64,000 nt of DNA from Jeotgalicoccus saudimassiliensis. Its GTDB lineage: Bacteria > Bacillota > Bacilli > Staphylococcales > Salinicoccaceae. The stretch covers positions 496,001-560,000 of the forward strand of contig NZ_CCSE01000001.1 of assembly GCF_000756715.1 (NCBI RefSeq), read 5' to 3'. Under the pieces are notes generated by a model that saw only the letters and a list, made by a program, of their open reading frames with translations, had not been told where the DNA came from and made no database searches. Shown here in pieces: positions 29,711 to 40,650 of the stretch. Position 1 is the first letter of the stretch, and each line of letters opens with the position of its first letter. The position numbers and the translations under genes are program-made.

Positions 29711-31405
29711 ATGAGGCAATCACAAATGTTTATCCCGACACTTAGGGAAACACCAACAGAAGCCGAAAGTTTAAGTCACCGCCTGATGCTGAAATCAGGC
29801 ATGATTAAACAGCTCGCACGCGGTATTTACGCATACCTGCCGATTACACAGCTGGTACTGAACAATATTCAGGATATTGTACGCGAGGAAATGATGAATA
29901 TCGGCGGTGCAGAGGTGCACTTACCGGTACTGCATCCGCGTGAATTATGGGAAGAATCAGGAAGATGGCAGGCATACGGCAAAGAGCTGATGAGAGTCAG
30001 TGACCGTCACGACAGGGAATTTGCATTAGGGCCGACGCACGAGGAAGTCATTACTGCACTTGTCCGCGATGAATTGAAAAGCTATAAAAAGCTGCCGCTG
30101 ACGTTATTCCAGATCCAGACTAAATTCCGCGATGAGCTGAGACCTAGATTCGGCCTCCTCCGGGGACGCGAATTTATAATGAAAGACGCTTATTCTTTCC
30201 ATGTCGATGAAGAATCACTCGATAAAACTTACAACGATATGTACGATGCATACAGCCGTATATTTACGAGACTGGACCTGAACTTCAGAGCAGTTGAAGC
30301 AGACGGCGGTTCTATCGGCGGCAGTCATACACACGAATTTATGGCGCTGGCTGATATCGGTGAAGATACGATTGTCTATACAGATGACAGCAGCTATGCT
30401 GCAAACATCGAGAAGGCTGAATGTGCAATACCTGTAGAGAAGAGTATTGCGGATATGCTTGAGACAGAAAAAATCGCTACACCTGACATCGCTACAGTTA
30501 AAGATCTTGCTGAGTTCCTTGAAAAGGACCTGACGTTAACGACGAAAACAATGGTCGTTAAAACAGATGACGGCCTTAAGATGATCGTTATCCGCGGAGA
30601 CCAGGAGCTGAACGATGTTAAAGTAAAAGCATACTTTAACTCAGAAATTCTTGATATGGCAACGGATGATGAAATCACGGCTGAACTGAATGCATCACCA
30701 GGTTCTCTCGGTCCGGTTAACTCCCCGATTCCTGTATATATCGATTACCAGGTTGAAGCGATGAGAAACTATCCCGTCGGTGCCAACGAAACAGGCTACC
30801 ACATTCTAAACGTAAACAACGGGCGCGACTTTGAAGCGGCAGGCAGAGGAGACTTCAGATTTATTAACGAAGGAGAAATGGTTGCAGACGGTTCAGGCGC
30901 GGCTAAATTTATGCGCGGTATTGAAGTTGGACAGGTATTCAAACTCGGCACTAAATATTCCGAGTCAATGAACTTAAACGTCCTTGATCAGAACGGCCGT
31001 GCGAAACCTGTATTAATGGGCTGTTACGGTATCGGGATTTCACGGGTGCTGTCGGCGATTGTCGAAAGCCACCACGATGACAAAGGCATTTACTGGCCGA
31101 AATCAGTTACACCATTCGATATTCATCTCATTACAGCGAATACGAAAGATGAGACGATAACAAATACAGCGTCAGAACTGTACGATATTTTATCGAAAAA
31201 CAACCGTGTACTGTACGATGACCGCAACGAGCGTGCAGGTGTTAAATTCGCCGATTCAGAGCTGATCGGACTGCCCGTCAGAATTGTAGTCGGGCGCGGT
31301 GCGAAAGACGGCGTTGTAGAAGTAAAAGGCCGTCTCGATGAAGAATCACAAGAAGTACAGATTGCAGAACTAACATCATATCTGGCAGACAATGACTACG
31401 CGTAA
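29711..31405 (+). CDS. proS: Prolyl-tRNA synthetase, bacterial type
   Basis: Charges tRNA-Pro and, through an insertion domain, deacylates mischarged Ala-tRNA. The 564-residue protein is the prokaryote-type ProRS: class II motifs 1-3 (for example [24 protein letters not shown] in part), the INS editing domain between motifs 2 and 3 (about residues 225-405), and a C-terminal anticodon-binding domain ([10 protein letters not shown]). ATG 29711 follows AGGAGTGA. Its stop codon lies within the left arm of the following terminator. Confidence 0.96.
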   Translation: MRQSQMFIPTLRETPTEAESLSHRLMLKSGMIKQLARGIYAYLPITQLVLNNIQDIVREEMMNIGGAEVHLPVLHPRELWEESGRWQAYGKELMRVSDRHDREFALGPTHEEVITALVRDELKSYKKLPLTLFQIQTKFRDELRPRFGLLRGREFIMKDAYSFHVDEESLDKTYNDMYDAYSRIFTRLDLNFRAVEADGGSIGGSHTHEFMALADIGEDTIVYTDDSSYAANIEKAECAIPVEKSIADMLETEKIATPDIATVKDLAEFLEKDLTLTTKTMVVKTDDGLKMIVIRGDQELNDVKVKAYFNSEILDMATDDEITAELNASPGSLGPVNSPIPVYIDYQVEAMRNYPVGANETGYHILNVNNGRDFEAAGRGDFRFINEGEMVADGSGAAKFMRGIEVGQVFKLGTKYSESMNLNVLDQNGRAKPVLMGCYGIGISRVLSAIVESHHDDKGIYWPKSVTPFDIHLITANTKDETITNTASELYDILSKNNRVLYDDRNERAGVKFADSELIGLPVRIVVGRGAKDGVVEVKGRLDEESQEVQIAELTSYLADNDYA

Positions 31406-31426
31406 ATCTTAGATTTACGCGTTTTT
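31398..31426 (+). terminator. Intrinsic terminator of proS
   Basis: An 11-bp perfect stem (31398-31408 with 31412-31422), loop TTA, then T run. The proS stop codon is inside the left arm. Confidence 0.88.
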
Positions 31427-31476
31427 CTAAGAAGACCTGTGCAGATATGGAATTTTTTACTGGGAGTGTTTTCTAA

Positions 31477-34400
31477 TTGGAAAGCCACGATAAATTAAAA
31501 ATTTTACTTGAACAGGCAAATATAACTCAAAACAACTATCTGGAAGATGCGGAACTTGAACGCGTTGTCGTCGATGATGACAAACGGGTGTGGCAGTTCC
31601 ACCTTAAAACGGCACGGATTATTCCGAGTACGCTGTACCAGCTGATGAGCAATAATATAAATAAAGCATTTAAAGATATTGCGAAGACTGAATTAATAAT
31701 GTCACCGGGCGAGTTTGACGAGCAGCTCGTTGCCGATTATTTTACGAGTGCGGTGCAGAGTCTGTCGATTAACGACAACATTAAGCATCAGCTCGAACGC
31801 ACTGCTAAAAAGCTCGATGACGGAGTTCTTTATATCGCAGTAAAAAATTCCATCGAACAGTCCCATTTCAACAAACATATAAACGGCAATCTCCTGAATG
31901 CGTATAAATATTTCGGTATTCACTTAAAGGGACTCGAAGTAACGATTGATGATGACCTGCAGTCATCGTTATCGGAAGAACTCGAAAACCGGATTAGTGA
32001 AGAACGGGAAACGCTCATTACACAGTTTATTTCAGACAGGGAAAAACAGGAAGAGCAGATGGAGCGTCAGGGCAATGTGCCTAAACAAATCGGTAAGCCC
32101 CAGACATTTGACGGAGTGCGTCCGCTTGAAAATATCTTCGATGAGGAACACAGCGTGAAAATTGAAGGACATATTTTCTCGAAAGAAATTCGCGATTTAA
32201 GAAGCGGACGTAAAATTCTGCAGCTGAAACTCACGGACTATACGGATTCAATTATGGCTAAAATGTTCTCGCGTCACGGCAAGAACGACGATGAAGTATT
32301 CGAAGTTCTTGAAGCAGGCGACTGGGTCATTATCGAAGGCCGTGTGGAATACGACGAATTCACTAGAGACATGGTATTAAATATCCGTAATCTGACTGCA
32401 ATCAATAAAAAACCAAAGCGTGACAATGCGGAGAAAAAACGCGTTGAGCTGCACCTGCACTCTGCCATGAGTCAGATGGACGGCATGACGAATATTAAAG
32501 AATATATTAGCCGTGCGAAACAGTACGGACATGCAGCGCTTGCTGTGACGGATCACAATAACGTGCAGGCATTCCCTGATGCATTTAATGCGACGAACGG
32601 CGATGATGATTTTAAAATGATTTTCGGTATGGAAGGGATGCTCGTCGATGACGGTGCACCGATTGCCTACCGTCCTCAGAATTATTCATTGGAAGATCAC
32701 GAGTTTGTCGTGTTTGACGTTGAGACGACGGGGCTGTCGTCAAAATACGATTCAATTATCGAGCTTGCCGGGGTTAAAGTGAAAAACGGCGAAGTGATCG
32801 ATAAATTCGAACGTTTCAGTAATCCGGGTGAAAAGCTGTCGGAGCTGATTAAGGAATTAACGGGAATTACCGATGACATGCTTGTCGGTGCCCCGGATAT
32901 CAGTTCTGTAATTACCGAATTTAAAGACTGGGTCGGCGATGCAATATTCGTTGCACATAATGCGAGTTTTGATATGGGCTTTATCGACGAAGCGTATGAA
33001 AAAGAAGGGTTCGGCAAATCGACGAACGGTGTAATTGATACGCTGGAGCTGTCGCGTACGATTAACACGAAGATGAAAAAGCACGGCCTCAACATATTGG
33101 CAAAACACTACAACGTAGACTTAACACAGCACCACAGAGCGATTTACGATGCGGAGGCAACAGCTTACATTTTCATTAAAATGATGGCTCAGCTGAAAGC
33201 GGACTACGGCATTACGAACCATAAGGATATTAACTTGAGCCTGTCAAACAGTGACTCGTATAAACGGGCAATGCCGACTCACGTGTCCATTCTCGTACAG
33301 AATAATACCGGCTTAAAAAACTTATTTAAAATTGTCAGCCTGTCACTGACCGATCATTTTTACCGTTCAGCCCGCATAAAACGCCAGGTGCTGGAAGAAC
33401 ACCGCGAAGGGCTGTTAATCGGCAGTGCGTGCGATAACGGTGAAGTGTTTACGGCAATGATGCAGAAGTCATACGAGGAAGCGAAGAAAAAAGCGCACTT
33501 TTATGATTATCTGGAAGTATTCCCGAAACCTCTGTACCAGCGCCTTTTAGAAAGGGAAGTCGTGCGCGATGAAGCCACGCTTGAAGAAATTATTACGAAC
33601 ATTGTCGAGCTCGGCAAAGAACTCGGCAAACCGGTTGTGGCGACAGGGAACGTTCATTATCTGGAAGAGTCAGATAAACTGTCCCGTGATATTTTAGTCA
33701 GAGCGAACCCGGGTAACCCGCTGTCACGCGGCAATCTGCCGGAAGCACATTTCCGCTCAACAGAGGAAATGCTTGAACTGTTCGACTTCCTGGATGAGGA
33801 CACGGCATTTGAAATCGTTGTGGATAATACGCAAAAAATTGCTAATATGATCGACAAAGTTGAAGTGATTAAAAAAGATCTGTATCCTCCGGAAATCGAC
33901 GGAGCGGAAGAAGAAATCAGGCAGATGAGTTACGATAATGCGAAGGCTCTGTACGGTGAAGAAGTGCCGCAGATCGTAGTCGACCGTCTGGAAAAAGAAC
34001 TCGACAGTATTATCGGTAACGGCTTCGCGGTAATTTACCTGATTTCACACAAACTTGTTAAACGTTCACTGGATGACGGCTACCTGGTAGGGTCCAGGGG
34101 ATCGGTCGGTTCCAGTCTCGTTGCAACGATGACAGAAATTACCGAAGTGAACCCGCTGCCGCCGCACTACGTCTGTCCGGAATGTAAGGAATCGGAATTC
34201 TTTACCGACGGTTCGGTGTCGAGCGGTTATGACCTGCCGGATAAAAAATGCGCGAAGTGTAATGTTGATCTAATTAAAGAGGGACAGGATATTCCGTTCG
34301 AAACGTTCCTCGGCTTCAAAGGGGACAAAGTCCCGGATATTGATTTAAACTTCAGTGGTGTGTATCAGCCGAATGCCCACAACTATACGAAAGATCTGTT

Positions 34401-35760
34401 CGGTGAAGACTACGTTTTCCGTGCAGGAACGATTGGTACTGTCGCAGAGAAAACAGCATTCGGTTACGTTAAAGGGTATTTAAACGACAACGGTCTGCAT
34501 AAACGAGGCGCAGAAATCGACCGTCTCGTACTCGGCTGCTCCGGCGTTAAACGTACGACAGGTCAGCACCCGGGCGGTATAATCGTAGTACCGGACAACA
34601 TGGATATATACGACTTTACGCCGATACAGTATCCGGCGGATGACGTTGAAGCGGAATGGAAGACGACGCATTTTGATTTCCATTCAATCGACAACAACTT
34701 ATTAAAGCTCGATATTCTCGGACACGATGACCCGACGATGATACGCATGCTGCAGGATTTATCGGGCATTGATCCGACAACCGTTCCGACCGATGATGAG
34801 GAGACGATGAAACTGTTCAGCGGACCCGAATCCCTCGGCGTGACGCAGGATCAGATTTTATGTAAGACCGGAACACTCGGTATTCCGGAATTTGGTACCG
34901 GCTTCGTCCGTCAGATGCTGGAAGATACGAGACCGTCGACGTTCAGCGAGCTCGTACAGATTTCCGGCTTGTCGCACGGTACGGACGTATGGCTCGGTAA
35001 CGCGCAGGACTTAATACGTAAAGGGACCTGCGACCTGTCAAACGTTATCGGCTGCCGTGATGATATTATGGTAACCCTGATGTATAAAGGACTCGAACCG
35101 AGTCTCGCATTTAACATCATGGAGAAAGTGCGTAAAGGTAAAGGACTGACAGAAGAACACGAGCAGGCTATGAAGGACAACGGTGTTGAGAAGTGGTACA
35201 TCGATTCATGCAAGAAAATCAAGTACATGTTCCCGAAAGCCCACGCCGCTGCCTACGTTCTGAACTCGGTAAGGATTGCATACTTTAAAGTGCACTTCCC
35301 GCTGTTTTACTACGCAAGCTATTTTACTGTACGTGCATCGGATTTTGACCTGTTAACGATGGTGAAGGATAAAGATACAATCCGTCACCGCGTCAACGAA
35401 CTGAACCAGAACTTCCAGGAGCTGTCGAAAAAAGAGAAAGATACGCTCGTCGTACTGGAACTCGTTAACGAAATGACGCAGCGGGGCTTTAAGATGCAGC
35501 CTGTCAACGTCGATAAGTCGGATGCATTTGACTTTATTATCGAAGGGGACACGCTGATTCCGCCGTTTATCGCGGTGCCGGGACTCGGCGCCTCGGTGGC
35601 TAAACGGGTAGTGGAAGCCCGTGAGGACGAGGGGTTCATCTCAAAAGAAGATTTAAACAAAAAAGCGGGTGTCTCTCAAAAGCTGATTGATTACTTAACG
35701 GAACTCGGCAGTCTTGATCACCTGCCTGACAAAGCCCAGCTGTCAATCTTTGACATCTAG
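31477..35760 (+). CDS. polC: DNA polymerase III alpha subunit, PolC type
   Basis: Main replicative polymerase of low-GC Gram-positives, with built-in proofreading. The 1427-residue protein has an N-terminal and OB-fold region (about 220-310), a PHP domain beginning VELHLHSAMSQMDG (about 322), and the inserted DEDDh exonuclease (VFDVETTGL, D414 and E416, closing with HHRAIYDAEAT). Next come a CPEC...CAKC zinc finger, polymerase palm motif PDIDLNF (D954, D956), and finger and helix-hairpin-helix parts. It starts at TTG 31477 after GGGAGTG. Confidence 0.97.
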   Translation: MESHDKLKILLEQANITQNNYLEDAELERVVVDDDKRVWQFHLKTARIIPSTLYQLMSNNINKAFKDIAKTELIMSPGEFDEQLVADYFTSAVQSLSINDNIKHQLERTAKKLDDGVLYIAVKNSIEQSHFNKHINGNLLNAYKYFGIHLKGLEVTIDDDLQSSLSEELENRISEERETLITQFISDREKQEEQMERQGNVPKQIGKPQTFDGVRPLENIFDEEHSVKIEGHIFSKEIRDLRSGRKILQLKLTDYTDSIMAKMFSRHGKNDDEVFEVLEAGDWVIIEGRVEYDEFTRDMVLNIRNLTAINKKPKRDNAEKKRVELHLHSAMSQMDGMTNIKEYISRAKQYGHAALAVTDHNNVQAFPDAFNATNGDDDFKMIFGMEGMLVDDGAPIAYRPQNYSLEDHEFVVFDVETTGLSSKYDSIIELAGVKVKNGEVIDKFERFSNPGEKLSELIKELTGITDDMLVGAPDISSVITEFKDWVGDAIFVAHNASFDMGFIDEAYEKEGFGKSTNGVIDTLELSRTINTKMKKHGLNILAKHYNVDLTQHHRAIYDAEATAYIFIKMMAQLKADYGITNHKDINLSLSNSDSYKRAMPTHVSILVQNNTGLKNLFKIVSLSLTDHFYRSARIKRQVLEEHREGLLIGSACDNGEVFTAMMQKSYEEAKKKAHFYDYLEVFPKPLYQRLLEREVVRDEATLEEIITNIVELGKELGKPVVATGNVHYLEESDKLSRDILVRANPGNPLSRGNLPEAHFRSTEEMLELFDFLDEDTAFEIVVDNTQKIANMIDKVEVIKKDLYPPEIDGAEEEIRQMSYDNAKALYGEEVPQIVVDRLEKELDSIIGNGFAVIYLISHKLVKRSLDDGYLVGSRGSVGSSLVATMTEITEVNPLPPHYVCPECKESEFFTDGSVSSGYDLPDKKCAKCNVDLIKEGQDIPFETFLGFKGDKVPDIDLNFSGVYQPNAHNYTKDLFGEDYVFRAGTIGTVAEKTAFGYVKGYLNDNGLHKRGAEIDRLVLGCSGVKRTTGQHPGGIIVVPDNMDIYDFTPIQYPADDVEAEWKTTHFDFHSIDNNLLKLDILGHDDPTMIRMLQDLSGIDPTTVPTDDEETMKLFSGPESLGVTQDQILCKTGTLGIPEFGTGFVRQMLEDTRPSTFSELVQISGLSHGTDVWLGNAQDLIRKGTCDLSNVIGCRDDIMVTLMYKGLEPSLAFNIMEKVRKGKGLTEEHEQAMKDNGVEKWYIDSCKKIKYMFPKAHAAAYVLNSVRIAYFKVHFPLFYYASYFTVRASDFDLLTMVKDKDTIRHRVNELNQNFQELSKKEKDTLVVLELVNEMTQRGFKMQPVNVDKSDAFDFIIEGDTLIPPFIAVPGLGASVAKRVVEAREDEGFISKEDLNKKAGVSQKLIDYLTELGSLDHLPDKAQLSIFDI

Positions 35761-35765
35761 CATTG

Positions 35766-35794
35766 TTGCACGGCTGTAGCGGCTATGGTATAAT
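35766..35794 (+). promoter_or_regulatory. Promoter of the rimP-nusA-infB operon
   Basis: TTGCAC (35766-35771), 17-bp spacer and consensus TATAAT (35789-35794) with TGG just before it (extended -10). It begins 5 bp after the polC stop. Confidence 0.85.
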
Positions 35795-35823
35795 ATTAAT
35801 GATTAAAAATACTCAGTCTGCAG

Positions 35824-35852
35824 GAGAAGAACGGGTTTACCCCGTTCTTCTC
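35824..35852 (+). promoter_or_regulatory. Leader hairpin before rimP (possible attenuator)
   Basis: A 12-bp perfect stem GAGAAGAACGGG with CCCGTTCTTCTC and loop TTTAC, lying between promoter and ribosome site and followed by a weak T-rich run (TTAGTTTT). It might terminate part of the transcripts; NusA, encoded downstream, could act on it. The regulation is inference. Confidence 0.5.
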
Positions 35853-35877
35853 TTAGTTTTGAAAGGGGGACTTTGAC

Positions 35878-36345
35878 ATGAATGCAACCGAACAGAAAGT
35901 ATTTACTCATGTCGAGCCAATTGCTAAAGACAACGATTTAAAACTGGTTGAAGTTAACTACGTTAAAGAAGGACCGGATTTTTTCCTGAGAATTTTCCTG
36001 GATAAAAAAGGCGGGATTTCACTCGATGACTGTGCAGCGTTCTCGGAAATCATCAGCGCGAAGCTTGATGAATGGGATATTGTTCAAGGCGCTTATTACT
36101 TAGATGTGTCATCTCCCGGGGCAGAACGTCCAATCAAAGATGAAGAAGATCTCGAGCTCACACTGAACAAAGGTATTTACGTTAAGACATACCAGCAAAT
36201 TGATGGTGAAAAAGAGTGGACAGGTGTATTAACTGCTTACGATGAAAATTCTGTAACGATTGACTACAAAGTAAAAACACGCAAAAAAACAATTACAATT
36301 GAACGGGACAAAATAGCAACAATTAGAAAAGCCGTCTTATTCTAG
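35878..36345 (+). CDS. rimP: Ribosome maturation factor RimP
   Basis: Needed for 30S maturation. The 155-residue protein has the two RimP domains: an alpha-beta N-terminal part with VEVNYVKEGPDFFLRIFLDK and DVSSPGAERPI, and an SH3-like C-terminal part from about residue 90. Strong AAGGGGG ribosome site. First gene of the rimP-nusA-ylxR-ylxQ-infB-rbfA operon, in the order conserved through Firmicutes. Confidence 0.96.
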   Translation: MNATEQKVFTHVEPIAKDNDLKLVEVNYVKEGPDFFLRIFLDKKGGISLDDCAAFSEIISAKLDEWDIVQGAYYLDVSSPGAERPIKDEEDLELTLNKGIYVKTYQQIDGEKEWTGVLTAYDENSVTIDYKVKTRKKTITIERDKIATIRKAVLF

Positions 36346-36361
36346 AATGGAGGAAAATTGA

Positions 36362-37417
36362 GTGAATCAGGAACTAATTAATGCAGTTGAATTTATTCAT
36401 AAAGAGAAAAATATTCCGATGGAAGTGCTTGTGGACGCAATTGAAGCGGCACTGATTACTGCATACAAGAAAAACTATACAGAGCACAAAAACGTGTCGA
36501 TCGATTTAAACATGGAATCAGGTGCCTACCGCGTAATTTCACGTAAGGATGTTGTGGCTGAAGTCGAGGACCCGACTGCGGAAATCGATCTGTTAACAGC
36601 ACAAAACTACAATCCTGCATATGAAATCGGTGATCCGTTTGATGAAGACGTAACACCGCAGGACTTTAACCGCGTTGGTGCACAGGCAGCAAAACAAGCT
36701 GTAATGCAGCGTATCCGCGATGCTGAGCGCGGCATTCTGTACGATGAGTTTATCAACAAGGAAGACGAAGTGCTGACTGGTCTTATCGACCGTGTCGACC
36801 ACCGTTTCGTTTACGTTCAGCTTGGCAAAACTGATGCAGTACTTGCCGAATCAGAGCGTATGCCGAATGAGTCATACATTCCGAACGAACGTATTAAAGT
36901 TTACGTAAACAAAGTGGAACAGACGACGAAAGGACCTCAGATTTTCGTATCGAGAACTCACCCGAATCTGTTAAAACGTTTATTCGAAGAAGAAGTGCCG
37001 GAAATTTTTGACGGTACTGTTGAAGTAATGAGCGTTGCACGTGAAGCGGGCGAACGTTCGAAAATCAGTGTCTTCGCCAAAAACGAAGATGTTGATGCTG
37101 TCGGTTCATGTGTGGGTGCGAGAGGTGCGCGTGTTGAAGCGATCGTTGATGAGCTTAACGGCGAAAAAATCGATATCGTCCTGTGGGATGAAGATCCGAA
37201 AGTATTCGTAAGAAACGCACTGAGCCCGTCTCAGGTAGTCAGCGTAAACGTTGACGAGGAAAATAAGTCAACAGTCGTTGTTGTACCTGACCACCAGCTG
37301 TCACTGGCAATTGGTAAAAAAGGACAAAACGCACGCCTTGCTGCAAAACTCACTGGCTGGAAGATCGATATCAAGAGCGAAACTGATGCCAAAGAATCAG
37401 GCATCAGTAACGACTAG
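36362..37417 (+). CDS. nusA: Transcription elongation and termination factor NusA
   Basis: Binds RNA polymerase and nascent RNA to control pausing and intrinsic termination. The 351-residue protein has the short Gram-positive form: an N-terminal polymerase-binding domain, S1 domain ([18 protein letters not shown]), KH1 ([15 protein letters not shown]) and KH2 ([16 protein letters not shown]), with no C-terminal acidic repeats. It starts at GTG 36362 after GGAGG. ylxR follows 11 bp downstream. Confidence 0.97.
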   Translation: MNQELINAVEFIHKEKNIPMEVLVDAIEAALITAYKKNYTEHKNVSIDLNMESGAYRVISRKDVVAEVEDPTAEIDLLTAQNYNPAYEIGDPFDEDVTPQDFNRVGAQAAKQAVMQRIRDAERGILYDEFINKEDEVLTGLIDRVDHRFVYVQLGKTDAVLAESERMPNESYIPNERIKVYVNKVEQTTKGPQIFVSRTHPNLLKRLFEEEVPEIFDGTVEVMSVAREAGERSKISVFAKNEDVDAVGSCVGARGARVEAIVDELNGEKIDIVLWDEDPKVFVRNALSPSQVVSVNVDEENKSTVVVVPDHQLSLAIGKKGQNARLAAKLTGWKIDIKSETDAKESGISND

Positions 37418-37428
37418 AGGTGAATTGA

Positions 37429-37713
37429 ATGGCACGGAAAATTCCGATGCGCAAATGCATCCTGACAAACGAAATGCATCCTAAAGCAGATTTAATCCGC
37501 GTCGTTGTCAACAAAGAGGGCGAAGTTGCTGCAGATGCAACAGGTAAACTGAACGGCCGCGGCAGCTATGTCGTAAAAGATCTCGACAAAGTGAACGATG
37601 CCCGCGCCAAAAAAGTGCTGGAGAAGGTCATCGGTAAATCCACCGAAACACTGGACCCGGTATACGATGAGATTATCCGTCTTATATACAGAGAGGATAT
37701 TCCAAAACGATGA
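37429..37713 (+). CDS. ylxR: YlxR-family RNA-binding protein
   Basis: Small basic protein (94 residues) of the YlxR family, always found between nusA and infB and reported in Bacillus to bind RNase P. The family motif is visible as KIPMRKCILTNEMHPKADLI, followed by GRGSYVVKDLDKV. Its last bases overlap ylxQ by 4 bp (ATGA). It belongs to the nusA operon, consistent with a role in RNA metabolism. Confidence 0.94.
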   Translation: MARKIPMRKCILTNEMHPKADLIRVVVNKEGEVAADATGKLNGRGSYVVKDLDKVNDARAKKVLEKVIGKSTETLDPVYDEIIRLIYREDIPKR

Positions 37714-38006
37714 ATGACAGAATTTTAAATTATATCGGTTTAGCAACGGGTGCAGGTAAAACTGTGACCGGTGAAGAGAAAACTCTCGAGGCTATAAAAA
37801 CCGGCAGAACAAAAGTTGTGTTACTTGCGTCAAATGCGGGTAAAAGTACAGCGAAGAGAATTAAAGACAAATGTGCAACGTATGATGTCACGGTAATTGA
37901 CAAGTACACAAACGAAGAGCTGTCTCAGGCGACCGGCACATACAACAGGGTCGTAATGGCAATATCCGATAAAGGATTCGCCAGGAAGATAAAAGAGCTC
38001 CTATAG
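37710..38006 (+). CDS. ylxQ: L7Ae-family RNA-binding protein YlxQ
   Basis: A 98-residue member of the L7Ae/L30e family, which binds kink-turn RNA. The fold is evident from [18 protein letters not shown], followed by [18 protein letters not shown] and [10 protein letters not shown]. The start overlaps the ylxR stop by 4 bp. The specific RNA target in the cell is not known from the sequence. Confidence 0.93.
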   Translation: MNDRILNYIGLATGAGKTVTGEEKTLEAIKTGRTKVVLLASNAGKSTAKRIKDKCATYDVTVIDKYTNEELSQATGTYNRVVMAISDKGFARKIKELL

Positions 38007-38020
38007 AAGGGATTGGTTCA

Positions 38021-40117
38021 ATGAGTAAAATTAGAATTCATGAGTACGCCAAAGAAAAAGGTTTAACAAGCAAGGAGATTATCGATTTCCTTGAGTCGAA
38101 AAATATCGAGGTTAAAAGCCACATGTCTTCACTGGAAGACGACGTGCTGAAAGTACTCGATGCCGAGTTTAACAAAGCTGCGAAAAAAGCAGACTCAAAA
38201 CCGGCCGGCAACAAACCTGCTGCAAAACAAAACAGCAAACCGAACCAGCAGAAAAACAACAAAAACAAAAATCAGAAAAACAATAAAAACCAGAAAAACC
38301 AGAAAAACAGCGCTCCTAAAAAACCGGAAGCTAAAAAAGAAGCACCAAAACAGGAGAAACCTGCCGAAAAGCACTTCACATATGAAGAAGGCATTACAGT
38401 GGGCGAACTTGCAGAAAAAATCGGCGTAGACTCTTCAGTCATTGTTAAAGATTTATTCATGCTCGGTATCGTAACGAACATTAACCAGTCGCTTGACCAG
38501 GACTCGGTTGAAGTCGTTGCGGAAAACTACGGTTTCACTTCTGAACTGGAAGTGTTTGTGGATGACACTGACCTGACGAACTTCTTTAACCTTGAAGAGC
38601 AGAACCTTGACGAAGAACGTCCAAGTGTTGTTACAATTATGGGACACGTTGACCACGGTAAAACAACGCTGCTTGACTCGATCCGCAACACGAAAGTGAC
38701 TGCAGGCGAGGCCGGCGGTATTACACAGCATGTCGGTGCCTACCAGATCGAACACGGCGACAAGAAAATTACTTTCCTTGATACACCGGGACACGCGGCA
38801 TTCACGACAATGCGTGCACGCGGTGCACAGGTAACGGATATCACTATTCTTGTTGTTGCAGCGGATGACGGTGTAATGCCGCAGACGATTGAAGCAATTA
38901 ACCATGCGAAAGCGGCTGAAGTGCCGATTATCGTAGCGGTAAACAAAACTGACAAGCCGACAGCAAACCCTGACCGCGTAATGACTGAGCTTGGTGAACA
39001 CGGTCTTTATCCTGAAGACTGGGGCGGCGACACGATCTTCGTACCGCTTTCAGCATTAACAGGCGACGGTATTGACGAGCTTCTTGAAATGATTACTTTA
39101 GTCGGTGAAATGGCCGAGCTTAAAACGACGAGCGACATGCCGGCAATCGGTACTGTTATCGACGCTGAGCTCGACAAATCACGCGGGCCGGCGGCGAGCC
39201 TGCTCGTACAGCACGGTACGCTGAACGTCGGAGATTCAATCGTTGTCGGTTCTACATTCGGTAAAGTCCGTGCGATGGTTTCCGATACAGGTCAGCGCAT
39301 TAAATCAGCAGGACCGTCTGTACCGGTTGAAATTACGGGTATTAACGACGTTCCTGAAGCGGGCGACCGTTTCGTCGTATTCGCAGACGATAAGAAAGCC
39401 CGCCAGATCGGTGAGGCGCGTCACGAAGACAAAGTAATGCGTGACAGAGAAGTGAACCAGAAAGTTTCGCTCGACAATCTGTTTGAACAGATGAAAGAGG
39501 GCGAAATGAAAGATCTTAACGTCATCATTAAAGGTGATGCACAAGGTTCGGTTGAGGCACTCGCTGCTTCACTGATGAAGATCGACGTGGAAGGCGTTAA
39601 CGTCCGCATCATCCATACGGGTGTAGGGGCAATTAACGAATCGGATGTTACACTGGCTAATGCTTCAAGCGCAATTATTATCGGGTTCAACGTCCGTCCG
39701 GATGTCAACGCGAAACGTGCGGCTGAGCAGAACCAGATAGACATGAGACTGCACCGTATTATCTACAAAGTTATCGAAGAAATCGAATCAGCGATGAAGG
39801 GTATGCTTGACCCTGAATACGAAGAGCAGGTTATCGGTAATGTGGAAGTACGTGAAATCTTCAAAGTATCCAAAGTGGGTACAATTGCAGGGGCTTATGT
39901 TACAGATGGTAAAATTACACGTGACAGCGGTGTCCGTGTTATCCGCGACGGCATCGTCGTATTCGAAGGCGAACTCGACACGCTGAAACGTTTCAAAGAC
40001 GACGCAAAAGAAGTGACAACAGGTTACGAATGTGGACTTACAATTAAGAACTTCAACGATATCAAAGAGGGCGACCAAATAGAGCCATTCATTATGGTAG
40101 AGATTGAGAGGAAATAA
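38021..40117 (+). CDS. infB: Translation initiation factor IF-2
   Basis: GTPase that brings fMet-tRNA to the 30S and promotes subunit joining. The 698-residue protein starts with an IF2-N domain ([20 protein letters not shown]), then a long linker rich in Asn, Lys and Gln (about residues 48-118), a second IF2-N-like part, and the G domain with GHVDHGKTT beginning at about residue 208, DTPGHAAF and NKTDK. Domains II-IV follow. The low-complexity linker is of the kind that varies in length between species. rbfA follows 2 bp later. Confidence 0.97.
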   Translation: MSKIRIHEYAKEKGLTSKEIIDFLESKNIEVKSHMSSLEDDVLKVLDAEFNKAAKKADSKPAGNKPAAKQNSKPNQQKNNKNKNQKNNKNQKNQKNSAPKKPEAKKEAPKQEKPAEKHFTYEEGITVGELAEKIGVDSSVIVKDLFMLGIVTNINQSLDQDSVEVVAENYGFTSELEVFVDDTDLTNFFNLEEQNLDEERPSVVTIMGHVDHGKTTLLDSIRNTKVTAGEAGGITQHVGAYQIEHGDKKITFLDTPGHAAFTTMRARGAQVTDITILVVAADDGVMPQTIEAINHAKAAEVPIIVAVNKTDKPTANPDRVMTELGEHGLYPEDWGGDTIFVPLSALTGDGIDELLEMITLVGEMAELKTTSDMPAIGTVIDAELDKSRGPAASLLVQHGTLNVGDSIVVGSTFGKVRAMVSDTGQRIKSAGPSVPVEITGINDVPEAGDRFVVFADDKKARQIGEARHEDKVMRDREVNQKVSLDNLFEQMKEGEMKDLNVIIKGDAQGSVEALAASLMKIDVEGVNVRIIHTGVGAINESDVTLANASSAIIIGFNVRPDVNAKRAAEQNQIDMRLHRIIYKVIEEIESAMKGMLDPEYEEQVIGNVEVREIFKVSKVGTIAGAYVTDGKITRDSGVRVIRDGIVVFEGELDTLKRFKDDAKEVTTGYECGLTIKNFNDIKEGDQIEPFIMVEIERK

Positions 40118-40119
40118 TT

Positions 40120-40473
40120 ATGTCAACGAGAAATGAACGCATAGCAGAAGAAATTAAAAAAGTGCTTAGCGAAGAAATCCGTACAACAGTAACAGAAAAA
40201 GAACCTGACATCGGTATGGTTACAATTACCGAAGTCGAAGTCACAAAGGAAAACGAAACTGCAACGGCGTACTATACAGCGCTGAACAATAACAGAGAAT
40301 TCGTACAGGAAACGCTTGATAAGTTCAACGGCTTATTCAGAAAAGCAGTTGCATCAAACATCCGTCTCCGTAAAGCGCCTGAAGTGAAGTTTAAATACGA
40401 TACTTCAATCGATTACGGCAAGAAAATCGAATCACTCTTAAGCGACATTAAAGAGCGCGACGAGAAGCAGTAA
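40120..40473 (+). CDS. rbfA: Ribosome-binding factor A
   Basis: Cold-shock 30S maturation factor with a single KH-like domain. The 117-residue protein has RNERIAEEIKKVLSEEI at the start and RLRKAPEVKFKYDTSIDYG near the end, both typical. The ATG lies 2 bp after infB. It is the last gene of the nusA operon, and a long structured terminator RNA follows. Confidence 0.96.
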   Translation: MSTRNERIAEEIKKVLSEEIRTTVTEKEPDIGMVTITEVEVTKENETATAYYTALNNNREFVQETLDKFNGLFRKAVASNIRLRKAPEVKFKYDTSIDYGKKIESLLSDIKERDEKQ

Positions 40474-40482
40474 ATAATAACG

Positions 40483-40605
40483 GCTGGTGGAGCGGGAAAG
40501 CAGTCACCAGCATGACCAGATAAAACCGCACCCGACTCCGAGAGGGACATTACCGGTATGAGACTTTACTCATGCGGTGTCCCCGGGAAACCGGGTGCGG
40601 TTTTT
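40483..40605 (+). ncRNA. Compound hairpin RNA or large terminator between rbfA and truB
   Basis: Two stacked structures. First, GCTGGTG (40483-40489) pairs with CACCAGC (40505-40511). Second, a 13-bp outer stem AAAACCGCACCCG (40522-40534) pairs with CGGGTGCGGTTTT (40592-40604). Inside it GGGACA pairs with TGTCCC and GTATGAG with CTCATGC. A T run follows. It surely ends the nusA operon, but it is far larger than the other terminators in this window, so it may be an unnamed cis-regulatory or small RNA. Confidence 0.6.
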
Positions 40606-40650
40606 ATTATTTTGTAATATACTATTCATAAATTAAGCAGGTGAGTTTTA

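Noticed and set aside
40483-40605. T-box riboswitch
   Set aside because: The conserved antiterminator sequence (TGGNACCGCG type) and the specifier stem are not present, and truB is not an expected target.
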